Shown piece after piece: positions 9,234 to 17,809 of a DNA stretch of 64,000 bases; positions within the stretch are counted from its first letter, which is position 1; each line of letters begins with the position of its first letter. The notes beneath the pieces were generated by a model. The model saw only the letters and a list, made by a program, of their open reading frames with translations. It had not been told where the DNA came from and made no database searches. The translations under genes were made by a program, and so were the position numbers. Source of the DNA: Flavivirga abyssicola (GTDB taxonomy: Bacteria > Bacteroidota > Bacteroidia > Flavobacteriales > Flavobacteriaceae); the NCBI RefSeq assembly GCF_030540775.2, contig NZ_CP141266.1, positions 3,273,001 through 3,337,000 on the forward strand. The letters run 5' to 3'.

Positions 9234-9536
9234 TAACGTGAATCTTGGATAATAAAATTTATGTCAGTTAGAGTGATTTTTGCAAAAAATCGTATCGAAA
9301 ACAAATAAATTTTCGACAAAAAAAGCTTCTCGATACATCCCGAAGCAAGTTCGGGACACTACCATTGACGTTATTTTATAGGCCTTAATTTTTCAATGTG
9401 TAACTTTCGCCTTATCAAGTGGATTCCTGCCTTCGGAGGAATGACAAAGCAACAATGTCATTTCATCCGCTTGATAATTTTTTTTTGTCCCGAATCTCGA
9501 AGTGACATCTTGAACTCTTAAACAAGATTCACGTTA
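9234..9536. repeat. Composite inverted-repeat element 1 (about 303 bp)
   Basis: Bounded by perfect 14-bp inverted repeats TAACGTGAATCTTG (9234-9247) and CAAGATTCACGTTA (9523-9536). Inside is a second pair, TTATCAAGTGGAT (9412-9424) and ATCCGCTTGATAA (9465-9477), and further half-palindromes related to the GTCATTC-type arms found elsewhere (near 9330-9355, 9423-9443 and 9455-9462). No coding potential. It looks like nested insertions of small non-autonomous palindromic elements. Confidence 0.75.
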
Positions 9537-9841
9537 GTTTAATTATCCTATTTTTAAACTTCCCTCCAAACTTTATCTTATTGTGCCAAACGGTTTAATA
9601 ATTAATTCAGGTGTATTATCCGTATCTTATTAACCAATTCAAATATGAAGTTTGAAAATACTTTCCGTAATTTGTGTTTGAAAAATTTGTTAACTTTTTA
9701 ATGTTGATAAATATTTAAAATACTCATAATCAGTATTTAATATGTGATTGTTTGTAAGCTTTATGATTTTTGTCATGTTTTAAGTTGTGTACTTTTAGTT
9801 TATTTATACTCTAATTAAATAATCCAAAATACAACTTACTA
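9537..9841 (+). other. nrdJ upstream region
   Basis: 305 bp of very AT-rich sequence with no credible ORF. It should carry the promoter of the B12-dependent ribonucleotide reductase. I looked for a cobalamin riboswitch B12 box (GCCACTG-like) and did not find one, nor a clean TAnnTTTG element; TACTTTTA near 9790 is the closest. Confidence 0.4.
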
Positions 9842-12397
9842 ATGAATGACAACGTCACAAAAACTCCACCAAAAACTTACACACAAGATCAGGCTTTCAA
9901 TGCCACATTAAAGTATTTTAATAATGATGATTTAGCGGCTCGCGTATGGTTAAATAAATATGCCCTTAAAGATTCTCAAGGCAATATTTATGAGTTAACC
10001 CCAAATGACATGCATTTTAGAATTGCTAAAGAACTGGCAAGAGTTGAAAAAAAATATGTAAACCCATTATCTGCTGACGATATTTTTAATTTAATTAAAG
10101 ATTTTAAATACATAGTGCCTCAAGGTAGTCCAATGGCAGGTATAGGCAATCCATTTCAAATCGCATCACTTTCTAATTGTTTTGTAATTGGTAATTCAGG
10201 AGAATCAGATTCATACGGAGGTATCATGAAAATTGACCAAGAACAAGTTCAGCTTATGAAGCGTAGAGGAGGTGTAGGTCACGATTTGTCTCATATTCGC
10301 CCAAAAGGTTCTTCAGTTAAAAACTCTGCATTAACGTCTACAGGTATTGTTCCTTTTATGGAACGCTATTCTAATTCTACAAGAGAAGTTGCGCAGGATG
10401 GAAGAAGAGGTGCATTAATGCTTTCTGTTTCTATTAACCACCCAGATTCAGAAGACTTTATTGATGCAAAATTAGAGCAGGGTAAAGTCACAGGAGCAAA
10501 TGTGTCGGTTAGGATGGATAATGAGTTTATGGAAGCGGTTAAAAACGGAACCGATTATACTCAGAAATACCCAGTATTCAGTAAAAACCCTAAAGTTTCC
10601 AAAACAATAAAAGCAAATGATTTATGGAAAAAAATTGTTCATAATGCCTGGAAGTCAGCCGAACCAGGAATTTTATTTTGGGATACTATTATAAATGAAT
10701 CCATTCCGGATTGTTATGCCGATTTGGGCTATAAAACAGTGTCTACAAACCCATGTGGAGAGATTCCTTTATGCCCTTATGATTCTTGTAGATTATTGGC
10801 TATTAATTTGTTTTCTTATGTAAAGAATCCTTTTACCAAACAAGCTAAGTTTAATTTCACTTTATTCAAAAAACATATTGTTGCTGCGCAACGTATTATG
10901 GATGATATAATCGATTTAGAATTAGAAAAAATAGACGCAATTTTAAAGAAAATAGATGAAGATCCAGAGTTAGATGAAGTTAAGGCTACCGAACGTAATT
11001 TATGGATTAATATAAAGCGAAAAGCAGAAGAAGGACGCAGAACAGGTATTGGTATAACAGCAGAAGGTGATATGTTAGCGGCTTTGGGGATTCAATATGG
11101 TAGTGAAGCAGGGAATGCCTTTTCATTAAAAGTCCATAAAACAATTGGTATAGAAGCTTATAGGGCATCTGTACACTTAGCAAAAGAGCGAGGCTCTTTT
11201 TCTATTTTTGATGCAGAGCGCGAAAAAAACAATCCCTTTATACAACGTTTAAAAGAAGCAGATAGTAAGCTGTATTATGAAATGCTAGAATATGGTAGAC
11301 GCAATATCGCATTACTTACCATAGCTCCAACGGGTACAACAAGTTTAATGACGCAAACAACATCTGGAATAGAACCTGTGTTTTTACCAGTTTATAAACG
11401 TAGAAGGAAGGTAAATCCAAGCGATAAAGATGCACGTGTAGATTTTGTTGATGAAGTTGGTGATTCTTGGGAAGAATATGTTGTTTTTCATCACAGGTTT
11501 AAACAATGGATGGAAGTTAATGGTATTGATACCTCTAAAAATTTCTCTCAGGAAGAGTTAGATGATCTAGTGAAGCAATCTCCGTATTATAAAGCAACTT
11601 CAAATGATGTCGATTGGCTAAGTAAAGTGAGTATGCAAGGCGCTATTCAGAAATGGGTAGATCATTCTATAAGTGTAACTATTAATTTGCCTAATGATGT
11701 TTCTGAAGATTTAGTAGGCGACTTATATTTAAAAGCATGGGAGGTTGGCTGTAAAGGGGTAACCGTTTATAGAGATGGTTCTCGGTCTGGGGTACTAATT
11801 TCTAATGATGATAAAAAGGAAGAGGAATCTAAAGATTTACTAACAGCATTTCCTGTAAAACGGCCTCAAATATTAGAAGCTGATGTGGTCCGTTTTCAAA
11901 ACAATAAAGAAAAATGGATTGCCTTTATAGGTATTATTGATGAGAAACCTTATGAGATTTTTACAGGGTTAACCGATGATGAAGATGGTATTTTAATTCC
12001 TCGCTGGGTAAACAATGGATTAATAATAAAGAACAGAAATGAAAATGGCACGTCTCGTTACGATTTTCAATATGAAAATAAAAGAGGTTATAAGACTACA
12101 ATAGAAGGCTTATCGCATAAGTTTAATCCGGAATTTTGGAACTATGCTAAACTTATTTCCAGTACACTTCGTCATGGCATGCCTATCGATAAAATTGTTG
12201 ATTTAATTAATAGTTTGCAATTAGATAGCGAATCTATTAATACATGGAAAAATGGTGTGGGACGTGCCTTAAAGCGTTATGTGGCAGATGGTACAGAGGC
12301 AAAAGGACAGAAATGTGATTCTTGTAAATCTGGAAACTTAATATATCAGGAAGGTTGTTTAACCTGTAAAGATTGTGGATCTTCTAAATGTGGTTAA
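9842..12397 (+). CDS. nrdJ: Adenosylcobalamin-dependent (class II) ribonucleotide reductase
   Basis: Reduces ribonucleotides to deoxyribonucleotides using a B12-derived radical, oxygen-independently. The 851 aa include the N-terminal ATP-cone-like start, the substrate-site segment PQGSPMAGIGNPFQIASLSNCF (cysteine near residue 114), the active-site motif NPCGEIPLCPYDSCRLLAINLFSY (near 303-326), the APTGTTSLMTQTTSGIEPVF loop, and a cysteine-rich tail with CDSC, CLTC and CGSSKCG in the last 30 residues that acts as redox shuttle in the family. No small radical subunit is adjacent, consistent with class II. It stands alone, with repeats on both sides. Confidence 0.93.
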   Translation: MNDNVTKTPPKTYTQDQAFNATLKYFNNDDLAARVWLNKYALKDSQGNIYELTPNDMHFRIAKELARVEKKYVNPLSADDIFNLIKDFKYIVPQGSPMAGIGNPFQIASLSNCFVIGNSGESDSYGGIMKIDQEQVQLMKRRGGVGHDLSHIRPKGSSVKNSALTSTGIVPFMERYSNSTREVAQDGRRGALMLSVSINHPDSEDFIDAKLEQGKVTGANVSVRMDNEFMEAVKNGTDYTQKYPVFSKNPKVSKTIKANDLWKKIVHNAWKSAEPGILFWDTIINESIPDCYADLGYKTVSTNPCGEIPLCPYDSCRLLAINLFSYVKNPFTKQAKFNFTLFKKHIVAAQRIMDDIIDLELEKIDAILKKIDEDPELDEVKATERNLWINIKRKAEEGRRTGIGITAEGDMLAALGIQYGSEAGNAFSLKVHKTIGIEAYRASVHLAKERGSFSIFDAEREKNNPFIQRLKEADSKLYYEMLEYGRRNIALLTIAPTGTTSLMTQTTSGIEPVFLPVYKRRRKVNPSDKDARVDFVDEVGDSWEEYVVFHHRFKQWMEVNGIDTSKNFSQEELDDLVKQSPYYKATSNDVDWLSKVSMQGAIQKWVDHSISVTINLPNDVSEDLVGDLYLKAWEVGCKGVTVYRDGSRSGVLISNDDKKEEESKDLLTAFPVKRPQILEADVVRFQNNKEKWIAFIGIIDEKPYEIFTGLTDDEDGILIPRWVNNGLIIKNRNENGTSRYDFQYENKRGYKTTIEGLSHKFNPEFWNYAKLISSTLRHGMPIDKIVDLINSLQLDSESINTWKNGVGRALKRYVADGTEAKGQKCDSCKSGNLIYQEGCLTCKDCGSSKCG

Positions 12398-12752
12398 TAA
12401 ATTAAGGTCAATCGATTTAATTTTTTTATAAAAAAAATATTAAATCAATGATTTTTAAGTGTTTGTCATTTCGACAGAGTGAAGTATGAGCCTTTCGACT
12501 TCGCTCAAGATAAACTTTCGAGAAATCTCATAAGAATGGGATTCCTCCTCGTTCCTTGTTCGGAATGACATAGTTTCTTTATTAAAATAGTTAAACAGAT
12601 GACTGTCAGTTTTTAATATGTCAAACTCGGTAAATTAGTAAAGAAGGTCATCTAAAAGGTAAATATTGGAATGTCTGGAGCGCAGTCGAAATCTTCATGT
12701 TTAGTGATCTCGATTGCGCTCGAACGGACAAAAATAAGCTCCTTTCTTTTAC
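12398..12752. repeat. Intergenic palindromic repeats downstream of nrdJ
   Basis: 355 bp without a gene. An AT-rich palindrome (about 12414-12446) could end the nrdJ transcript. Two repeat units follow. Unit 1 (12465-12569) opens with GTCATTTCGACAGAGTGAAG and closes with TTGTTCGGAATGAC. Unit 2 (12671-12730) has opposed arms GGAGCGCAGTCGAAATC and GATCTCGATTGCGCTCGAA. They belong to the same GTCGAA/GCGCTC family seen at 19258, 22081, 24189 and 55920. Confidence 0.7.
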
Positions 12753-13415
12753 TTAATTCAAAGTACCAATACTTAAATATTTATAATCTTCCAGTTCTTT
12801 TACGTTTTCAATTAGTTTTGTACAACCATTTTTTAAAAGATATATAGTATCAGAAATAGATATAATGTGTTCGTACATATGATCTGTGATGATGATGGCT
12901 TTTTTCTGCTTTTCTTCTTCAATAAGGGCTTTTATTTTTTCAATATATAAAGGAGCTACATGAGAGAAAGGCTCGTCTAAAAACACTATTTTTCTTGGGC
13001 ATTTTAAAGTAAGATAAATTTCTATAACCCTGCGCTCCCCTCCAGATAATTTTTTGAAATAAAAGTTTTTATAAGGGGTTAGAGTTTCAAATGTATTAGT
13101 AAAAATATCCCAGTCTACCTTAAAAAGTTTAAAAGTAGTCTTAATCATCATTTTATTAGGAATAAAATGATGCTGGGGTAAATAACTAACTAATTTTGTT
13201 AGATATAGTGGTTTTAAAATAGGGGTATTATTAATTCTTATCAAGCTATATTTGGCCTTTAAATTACCAAAAGCAATATTTAAAAGACAACTCTTTCCAC
13301 AGCCATTACTTCCCAAAATACCCGTAATTTTTCCTATTTCGGCTTTTAAATAAACACCGTTTAAAACAGATTTGTTATTGAAATAAAGTTCAACATTATC
13401 AATCTCTATAATCAT
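12753..13415 (-). CDS. ABC transporter ATP-binding protein
   Basis: A 220-aa ATPase with Walker A GSNGCGKSC (about 35-43), the Q-loop near YLPQHH, signature LSGGERRVIEIYLTL, Walker B KIVFLDEP and the switch histidine in ITDHMYEH. Its start overlaps the stop of the upstream small membrane protein gene by 4 nt, so the two are coupled. The partner is only 95 aa, too small for a normal permease. The substrate is unknown. Lineage homologues are usually just annotated as ABC ATP-binding proteins. Confidence 0.85.
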   Translation of the reverse strand: MIIEIDNVELYFNNKSVLNGVYLKAEIGKITGILGSNGCGKSCLLNIAFGNLKAKYSLIRINNTPILKPLYLTKLVSYLPQHHFIPNKMMIKTTFKLFKVDWDIFTNTFETLTPYKNFYFKKLSGGERRVIEIYLTLKCPRKIVFLDEPFSHVAPLYIEKIKALIEEEKQKKAIIITDHMYEHIISISDTIYLLKNGCTKLIENVKELEDYKYLSIGTLN

Positions 13416-13699
13416 ACAAACTCTTTAATAAGTAAAAGAAATGGAATACTTAAAAACATATCAATAACATATAATAGAGCAAATAATTTGAAAGGAGAGA
13501 TCCCTAAGTTTTTGTAAAATATTAGTTTTCGTTTGGCATGGGTTTCATTTATAAAAAACCATAAAAAAATGACTAATAATAGTTTTGCAATAAGAATGGG
13601 GAGTATGTCATATTTTAAAAATGAAAAAATGATATTTAAGCCAAAAGACCAAAAAATAAAAGACCTGTAAAAAACGAATATGGAAAATAATTGATTCAT
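13412..13699 (-). CDS. Small membrane protein coupled to the ABC ATPase
   Basis: 95 aa with about three hydrophobic segments (residues 5-25, 33-52, 70-92) separated by the basic loop ETHAKRKLIFYKN. No family recognised. Its stop overlaps the ATPase start in a 4-nt arrangement, a sign of translational coupling. It may be a minimal membrane partner of the ATPase. The ISPFKLFALLYVIDMF segment could be a coupling helix, but that is inference. Confidence 0.65.
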   Translation of the reverse strand: MNQLFSIFVFYRSFIFWSFGLNIIFSFLKYDILPILIAKLLLVIFLWFFINETHAKRKLIFYKNLGISPFKLFALLYVIDMFLSIPFLLLIKEFV

Positions 13700-13764
13700 G
13701 ATATATGATTAGAAACGGTAGAAGTTGAATATTATTCTAGTCTAATGATTAATAGGCAGGTATA

Positions 13765-13799
13765 TTGGTGCTTAAAATTCATAAATTATCGTATTTTTG
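13765..13799 (+). promoter_or_regulatory. Probable prfA promoter
   Basis: TTG (13765-13767) and TATTTTTG (13792-13799, matching TAnnTTTG) are separated by 24 bp, one more than the usual 17-23. The -7 element ends 20 bp before the prfA ATG. Confidence 0.5.
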
Positions 13800-13819
13800 A
13801 TTCCCAATTAAAAAGGTAG

Positions 13820-14896
13820 ATGTTAGAGAAATTACAAATAGTAAAACAGCGTTTTGATGAAGTTAGCGATTTAATTATTCAACCCGATATAATTACAGAT
13901 CAAAAGCGCTATGTAGAACTTAATAGAGAATATAAAGACTTGCGAATTCTTATGGATAAGCGGGAATTATATATAGAGCTTACAGACAATTTGAAGGAAG
14001 CAGAATCTATTATTGCAGATGGTAGCGACGAAGAGATGGTAGAAATGGCTAAAATGCAGTATGACGAAGCTAAAGAAGGAATTCCTAAGTTGGAAGAAGA
14101 AATAAAAGTTCTTTTAATACCTAAAGACCCAGAAGATGCTAAAAATGCTGTAGTTGAATTACGTGCTGGTACAGGTGGTGACGAAGCCAGTATTTTTGCA
14201 GGAGATTTATTTAGAATGTATACGAAATACTGTGAAAGTAGAGGGTGGCGCGTAGATACTGTAGATTTTAGTGAAGGGACTAATGGAGGCTTTAAAGAAA
14301 TTCAATTTGAAGTTAGTGGCGAAGATGTTTATGGAACTTTAAAGTTTGAAGCAGGTGTGCATCGTGTACAACGTGTGCCGCAAACAGAGACTCAAGGACG
14401 TGTACATACTAGTGCCGCAACCGTGATGGTATTTCCAGAGGCAGAAGAGTTTGATGTAGAAATTAATCCTAAAGAAGTGAGAATAGACTTTTTCTGTTCG
14501 TCAGGACCAGGAGGGCAATCTGTAAATACAACGTATTCCGCAGTACGTTTAACACATATTCCAACAGGATTGGTGGCGCAATGTCAGGACCAGAAATCCC
14601 AGCATAAAAATAAAGAGAAAGCTTTTAAAGTATTACGTTCTCGTTTATACGATTTAGAATTGGCGAAGAAGCAGGAAGAAGATGCGGCGAAGCGTGGTAG
14701 TATGGTGTCTTCTGGTGATAGAAGTGCTAAGATTAGAACGTATAATTATCCGCAAGGTCGTGTAACTGATCATAGAATAGGTTTAACACTTTACGATTTA
14801 AGCAATATTGTAAATGGAGATATCCAAAAGATCATAGATGAATTAATGTTAGCTGAAAACACTGAGAAGTTGAAGGCTAATGATGATGTGATCTAG
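13820..14896 (+). CDS. prfA: Peptide chain release factor 1
   Basis: Releases nascent chains at UAA and UAG. 358 aa, normal RF1 length, with no programmed frameshift of the RF2 kind. The stop-codon recognition tripeptide PxT is PQT at 187-189 inside [15 protein letters not shown], which separates it from RF2 (SPF). The peptidyl-transferase motif GGQ is at 231-233 in [12 protein letters not shown]. Domain 1 helices occupy residues 1-100. A hairpin-forming repeat directly follows the stop, then pyrF. Confidence 0.95.
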   Translation: MLEKLQIVKQRFDEVSDLIIQPDIITDQKRYVELNREYKDLRILMDKRELYIELTDNLKEAESIIADGSDEEMVEMAKMQYDEAKEGIPKLEEEIKVLLIPKDPEDAKNAVVELRAGTGGDEASIFAGDLFRMYTKYCESRGWRVDTVDFSEGTNGGFKEIQFEVSGEDVYGTLKFEAGVHRVQRVPQTETQGRVHTSAATVMVFPEAEEFDVEINPKEVRIDFFCSSGPGGQSVNTTYSAVRLTHIPTGLVAQCQDQKSQHKNKEKAFKVLRSRLYDLELAKKQEEDAAKRGSMVSSGDRSAKIRTYNYPQGRVTDHRIGLTLYDLSNIVNGDIQKIIDELMLAENTEKLKANDDVI

Positions 14897-14902
14897 ATAT
14901 CT

Positions 14903-14981
14903 GTCATTCCTGCGAAGGCAGGAATTCACTTTATCGTGATTAAGTTTCAATTTAAAAGATCCCTGCCTTCGCAGGAATGAC
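14903..14981. repeat. Palindromic repeat pair between prfA and pyrF
   Basis: Opposed arms GTCATTCCTGCGAAGGCAGG (14903-14922) and CCTGCCTTCGCAGGAATGAC (14962-14981) are perfect complements over 20 bp and enclose 39 bp. Each arm is itself a hairpin (CCTGCGAAGGCAGG). The right arm contains an ATG (14977) in frame with pyrF. Confidence 0.85.
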
Positions 14982-14994
14982 AAAACAGATTAAT

Positions 14995-15810
14995 GTGACA
15001 ACAAACCAACTCGTACAGGAAATCGAAAAAAAGAAATCCTTTTTATGCATAGGATTAGATGTTGATTTAAATAAAATACCACCACACCTTTTAAAAGAAG
15101 AAGACCCTATTTTTGCTTTCAATAAAGCGATTATTGATGCAACTCATCATTTATGTGTTGCCTATAAACCTAATACAGCATTTTATGAGGCGTATGGTTT
15201 AAAGGGGTGGAAGGCTTTAGAAAAAACGATTAATTATTTAAATGAAAAGCATCCAGATATTTTTACTATTGCAGATGCCAAACGAGGCGATATTGGCAAT
15301 ACCAGTACCATGTACGCCAAAGCTTTTTTTGAAGATTTAGCGTTCGATTCTGTTACCGTTGCTCCTTATATGGGGAAAGATTCCATAGAGCCTTTTTTAG
15401 CTTTTGAAAATAAACATACCATACTTTTAGCTCTAACATCCAATCAGGGCGCATTTGATTTTCAAACAAAAATGGTTGATGGAAAAGAACTATATAAACA
15501 AGTTTTAGAAACTTCGAAGACTTGGGAGCATTCAGAGAATTTAATGTATGTAGTGGGAGCCACCAAAGCAGAGTATTTAGCAGATATTAGACAAATTATT
15601 CCAGATAGTTTTTTGTTAGTACCCGGAGTTGGTGCGCAAGGTGGTAATTTACAAGATGTTTGTAAATATGGAATGAGCGATAACATAGGGCTGCTTATTA
15701 ATTCTTCTCGAGGAATTATTTATGCTTCAAATGAAGATGATTTTGCTAAAGCAGCAGCTTTAAAAGCAAAAGAACTTCAGCAAGAAATGGCGATTATTTT
15801 AAATAATTAG
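14995..15810 (+). CDS. pyrF: Orotidine 5'-phosphate decarboxylase
   Basis: Decarboxylates OMP to UMP, last step of de novo pyrimidine synthesis. It belongs to the longer (about 270-aa) OMP decarboxylase subfamily: [15 protein letters not shown] at the N-terminus, the catalytic-type segment [15 protein letters not shown], then [12 protein letters not shown] and the phosphate loop [11 protein letters not shown] and NSSRGI. I prefer the GTG start at 14995 ([16 protein letters not shown]) because it matches family N-termini as I know them. An in-frame ATG at 14977 adds six residues but lies inside the right arm of a palindromic repeat. Confidence 0.88.
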   Translation: MTTNQLVQEIEKKKSFLCIGLDVDLNKIPPHLLKEEDPIFAFNKAIIDATHHLCVAYKPNTAFYEAYGLKGWKALEKTINYLNEKHPDIFTIADAKRGDIGNTSTMYAKAFFEDLAFDSVTVAPYMGKDSIEPFLAFENKHTILLALTSNQGAFDFQTKMVDGKELYKQVLETSKTWEHSENLMYVVGATKAEYLADIRQIIPDSFLLVPGVGAQGGNLQDVCKYGMSDNIGLLINSSRGIIYASNEDDFAKAAALKAKELQQEMAIILNN

Positions 15811-15827
15811 TTGTTATTCTAAACGAA

Positions 15828-16637
15828 GTGAAACATCTCAAAGACCAGCTCGATAGAATCCTTCATATAAAAGAAACACCAAAACGTATCGTTTCTTTAG
15901 TACCAAGTCAAACCGAATTACTATATGATTTAGGCTTAGAAAGCTCGCTTATGGGTGTTACTAAATTTTGTGTGCATCCGCATCATATTCGAACAGATGT
16001 TGCTGTTGTTGGAGGAACAAAGCAAATTCACTTAGATGAAATTAAAGCCCTTAGGCCAGATATTATTCTTTGTAACAAAGAAGAAAACACCAAAACCATT
16101 GTAGAAGCTTGTGAAGCTATTTGTAATGTACATGTCTCTGATATTTTTACAATTGATGATAGTTTAGAATTAATTCATCAATATGGTGAGATTTTTAATA
16201 AATCAAAAAGAGCTTTAGCTATAGTAAAAAGTATAAAAAAAGAGGTAGAGGCGTTTAATACATTTATTAAAAATAAACCCACATTAAAAGCGGTTTATTT
16301 TATATGGAAAGATCCGTGGATAATAGCTGCAAATAATACGTTCATTAATTATTTGTTGAAGCTTAATAAGTTTGAAAATGTTTTTGAAAATGAGATTCGT
16401 TATCCAGAAATTGAACTTAGCGAATCAACTATAAATAAAGATGTAGATATTGTGCTTCTGTCTAGCGAGCCTTACCCATTTAAAGAAAAGCACAGAAAGG
16501 ATATCCAAGAATTTTATCCTGACGCCACTATTATATTAACAGACGGTGAAATGTTTTCTTGGTATGGTTCCAGGTTAGCTAAGGCTTTTAAATATTTTAA
16601 AAGCTTGCGCCTAAATCTTGAGAATAATCAATCTTAG
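15828..16637 (+). CDS. BtuF-like helical-backbone metal/cobalamin-binding protein
   Basis: 269 aa of the periplasmic-binding-protein superfamily with a helical backbone, as in BtuF. The signature KRIVSLVPSQTELLYDLGLESSL is at about 19-41, then TKFCVHPHHIR, VGGTKQIHLDEIKALRPDIILCNKEEN, and the C-terminal lobe with WYGSRLAKAF. No signal peptide is visible, which is common in this lineage, so location is uncertain. The start is GTG at 15828, 17 nt after pyrF, and falls in a degenerate repeat arm. Cobalamin is a plausible ligand because two B12 enzymes are nearby, but haem or iron chelates are possible. Confidence 0.75.
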   Translation: MKHLKDQLDRILHIKETPKRIVSLVPSQTELLYDLGLESSLMGVTKFCVHPHHIRTDVAVVGGTKQIHLDEIKALRPDIILCNKEENTKTIVEACEAICNVHVSDIFTIDDSLELIHQYGEIFNKSKRALAIVKSIKKEVEAFNTFIKNKPTLKAVYFIWKDPWIIAANNTFINYLLKLNKFENVFENEIRYPEIELSESTINKDVDIVLLSSEPYPFKEKHRKDIQEFYPDATIILTDGEMFSWYGSRLAKAFKYFKSLRLNLENNQS

Positions 16638-16743
16638 TAGTATCATCTACAAAGTTTGCTATTTTAGTTTCTAATTCTTTTAAGCTTATTAGCTTGTTTA
16701 AGTTTGGTTTTATTTTACCAACTCTACAAAAATGTGTACTCAT
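16597..16743 (-). CDS. Possible 48-aa protein overlapping the BtuF-like gene
   Basis: Starting at the ATG complement of 16743 the minus strand reads MSTHFCRVGKIKPNLNK..., with an acidic helical C-terminal part containing KELETKIANFVDDTTKIDYS. It overlaps the 3' end of the BtuF-like gene by 41 nt in convergent orientation. Composition is protein-like but I recognise no family, and it could be a remnant or chance. Confidence 0.2.
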   Translation of the reverse strand: MSTHFCRVGKIKPNLNKLISLKELETKIANFVDDTTKIDYSQDLGASF

Positions 16744-16818
16744 AACTTTTTTATATAAAGTACGTGAAATAGCGTGTTTTAGATGTAATAAGAAAGTTAA
16801 AAAATTGCTAAATAAATT

Positions 16819-17019
16819 TTATGCAGAAGTTTGTGAGAGTGATTCTCTGGACAAGTATTTTAACTTGTTAAGTTTATCAAGTAATTTGATAGCTCGATAT
16901 TCAGAAATATCACTTAAAGCAGAATCTGTTTGACGAAAATTATAAGCCTGCTCAATAAGTTCTTTATAGCGTTTATTGAGCTTACTTTGATGCGTTTTTA
17001 TGTCGTCTATTTTTTTCAT
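16819..17019 (-). CDS. Small helical protein, Lacal_2735-like
   Basis: 66 aa, charged and almost entirely helical. The pattern KLNKRYKELIEQAYNF followed by TDSALSDISEYRA and KLLDKLNKLK resembles the short flavobacterial Lacal_2735-type proteins, in which LxxKYxxLLEEAYxLS and SDxKYAEA are typical. Function unknown. The opposite-strand 79-codon frame over the same DNA has no such pattern and is rejected. Confidence 0.5.
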   Translation of the reverse strand: MKKIDDIKTHQSKLNKRYKELIEQAYNFRQTDSALSDISEYRAIKLLDKLNKLKYLSRESLSQTSA

Positions 17020-17186
17020 GTTCCCTCACGAAATAGAAAGTAACTAAATATACATTTTTTATTAAGAAATTGAAAGAAAAATTCGGATTATTTCTTTAAA
17101 AAGTATTCATTTTTAAGTGATTATAAACATTTGTTAATCGAAATAAATTTATCAATTTGGTACTGAGTTTCGGTTAAAGTTGTTAT

Positions 17187-17219
17187 AATAATAGGCTTTA
17201 GGTTTTTAAGCCTATTATT
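17187..17219. terminator. Strong hairpin in the 17020-17302 spacer
   Basis: Perfect 12-bp stem AATAATAGGCTT (17187-17198) and AAGCCTATTATT (17208-17219) with a 9-nt loop. It has only a weak T-run on either side. It lies between two divergent genes (16819 minus, 17303 plus), where no terminator is needed, so it may end a short unannotated transcript or act as a leader structure. Confidence 0.4.
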
Positions 17220-17302
17220 TAAAACTTGTATTTAACTCAGTATTTAAGGTAGCCTTAATAAAAAAATCAATAATTTTATATGACTAACTAAAATTGTTAA
17301 TT

Positions 17303-17809
17303 ATGAGGCTTTTTATAAGAGCATTTTTTATCTTATTTTTTTCATTTTCCAATTATGCTCAAGATGTTACTTGTAAATGTTGTGATGAAAAGCATAACGA
17401 GTTTAATTTTTGGTTAGGGAGATGGACTGTAACCAATACAGATGGAAAGGTTGTAGGAAAAAATGTGATTGATAAAATCCAAGACAATTGTATTTTAAGG
17501 GAAAACTGGACAAGTGCTCAAGGAACATTTACAGGAACGAGTAACAATTTCTATAATAATGTTACAAAACAATGGGAACAAATTTGGATTGATAATCAGG
17601 GAGGAAGTTTACATTTAAAAGGACATAGAGTTGCTAATCAGATGATCTTAAAAACAGATATTGCGGATAATAAAGAAGGTAAGCCTTTTTATCATCGTAT
17701 AACCTGGACTTTAAATGACGATGGTTCCGTAAGGCAATATTGGGAAACCATTACCAGCAACAAAGATATTAGTGTGGTCTTTGATGGATTGTATAAAAAA
17801 TCTAATTAA
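17303..17809 (+). CDS. Secreted protein, DUF1579-like
   Basis: 168 aa from the ATG at 17303 (an upstream TTG at 17294 is in frame but less likely). Signal peptide ending near NYAQ, then CKCC and the fold start EFNFWLGRWTVTNTDGKVVG. A chain of beta strands follows with conserved-looking WTSAQGTFTGTSNNFYN, WEQIWIDNQGG and YWETITSNKD. This resembles the DUF1579/THAP4-like lipocalin-shaped domain. Ligand unknown. It converges with the next gene with a 4-nt overlap. Confidence 0.6.
   Translation: MRLFIRAFFILFFSFSNYAQDVTCKCCDEKHNEFNFWLGRWTVTNTDGKVVGKNVIDKIQDNCILRENWTSAQGTFTGTSNNFYNNVTKQWEQIWIDNQGGSLHLKGHRVANQMILKTDIADNKEGKPFYHRITWTLNDDGSVRQYWETITSNKDISVVFDGLYKKSN

Noticed and set aside
9537-9841. 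Cobalamin riboswitch upstream of nrdJ
   Set aside because: No B12-box-like sequence or suitable multi-helix structure could be seen in this AT-rich region.
16694-16933. 79-codon plus-strand ORF
   Set aside because: Opposite strand of the Lacal_2735-like gene and of the small minus-strand frame; cysteine-rich and irregular, no family pattern.
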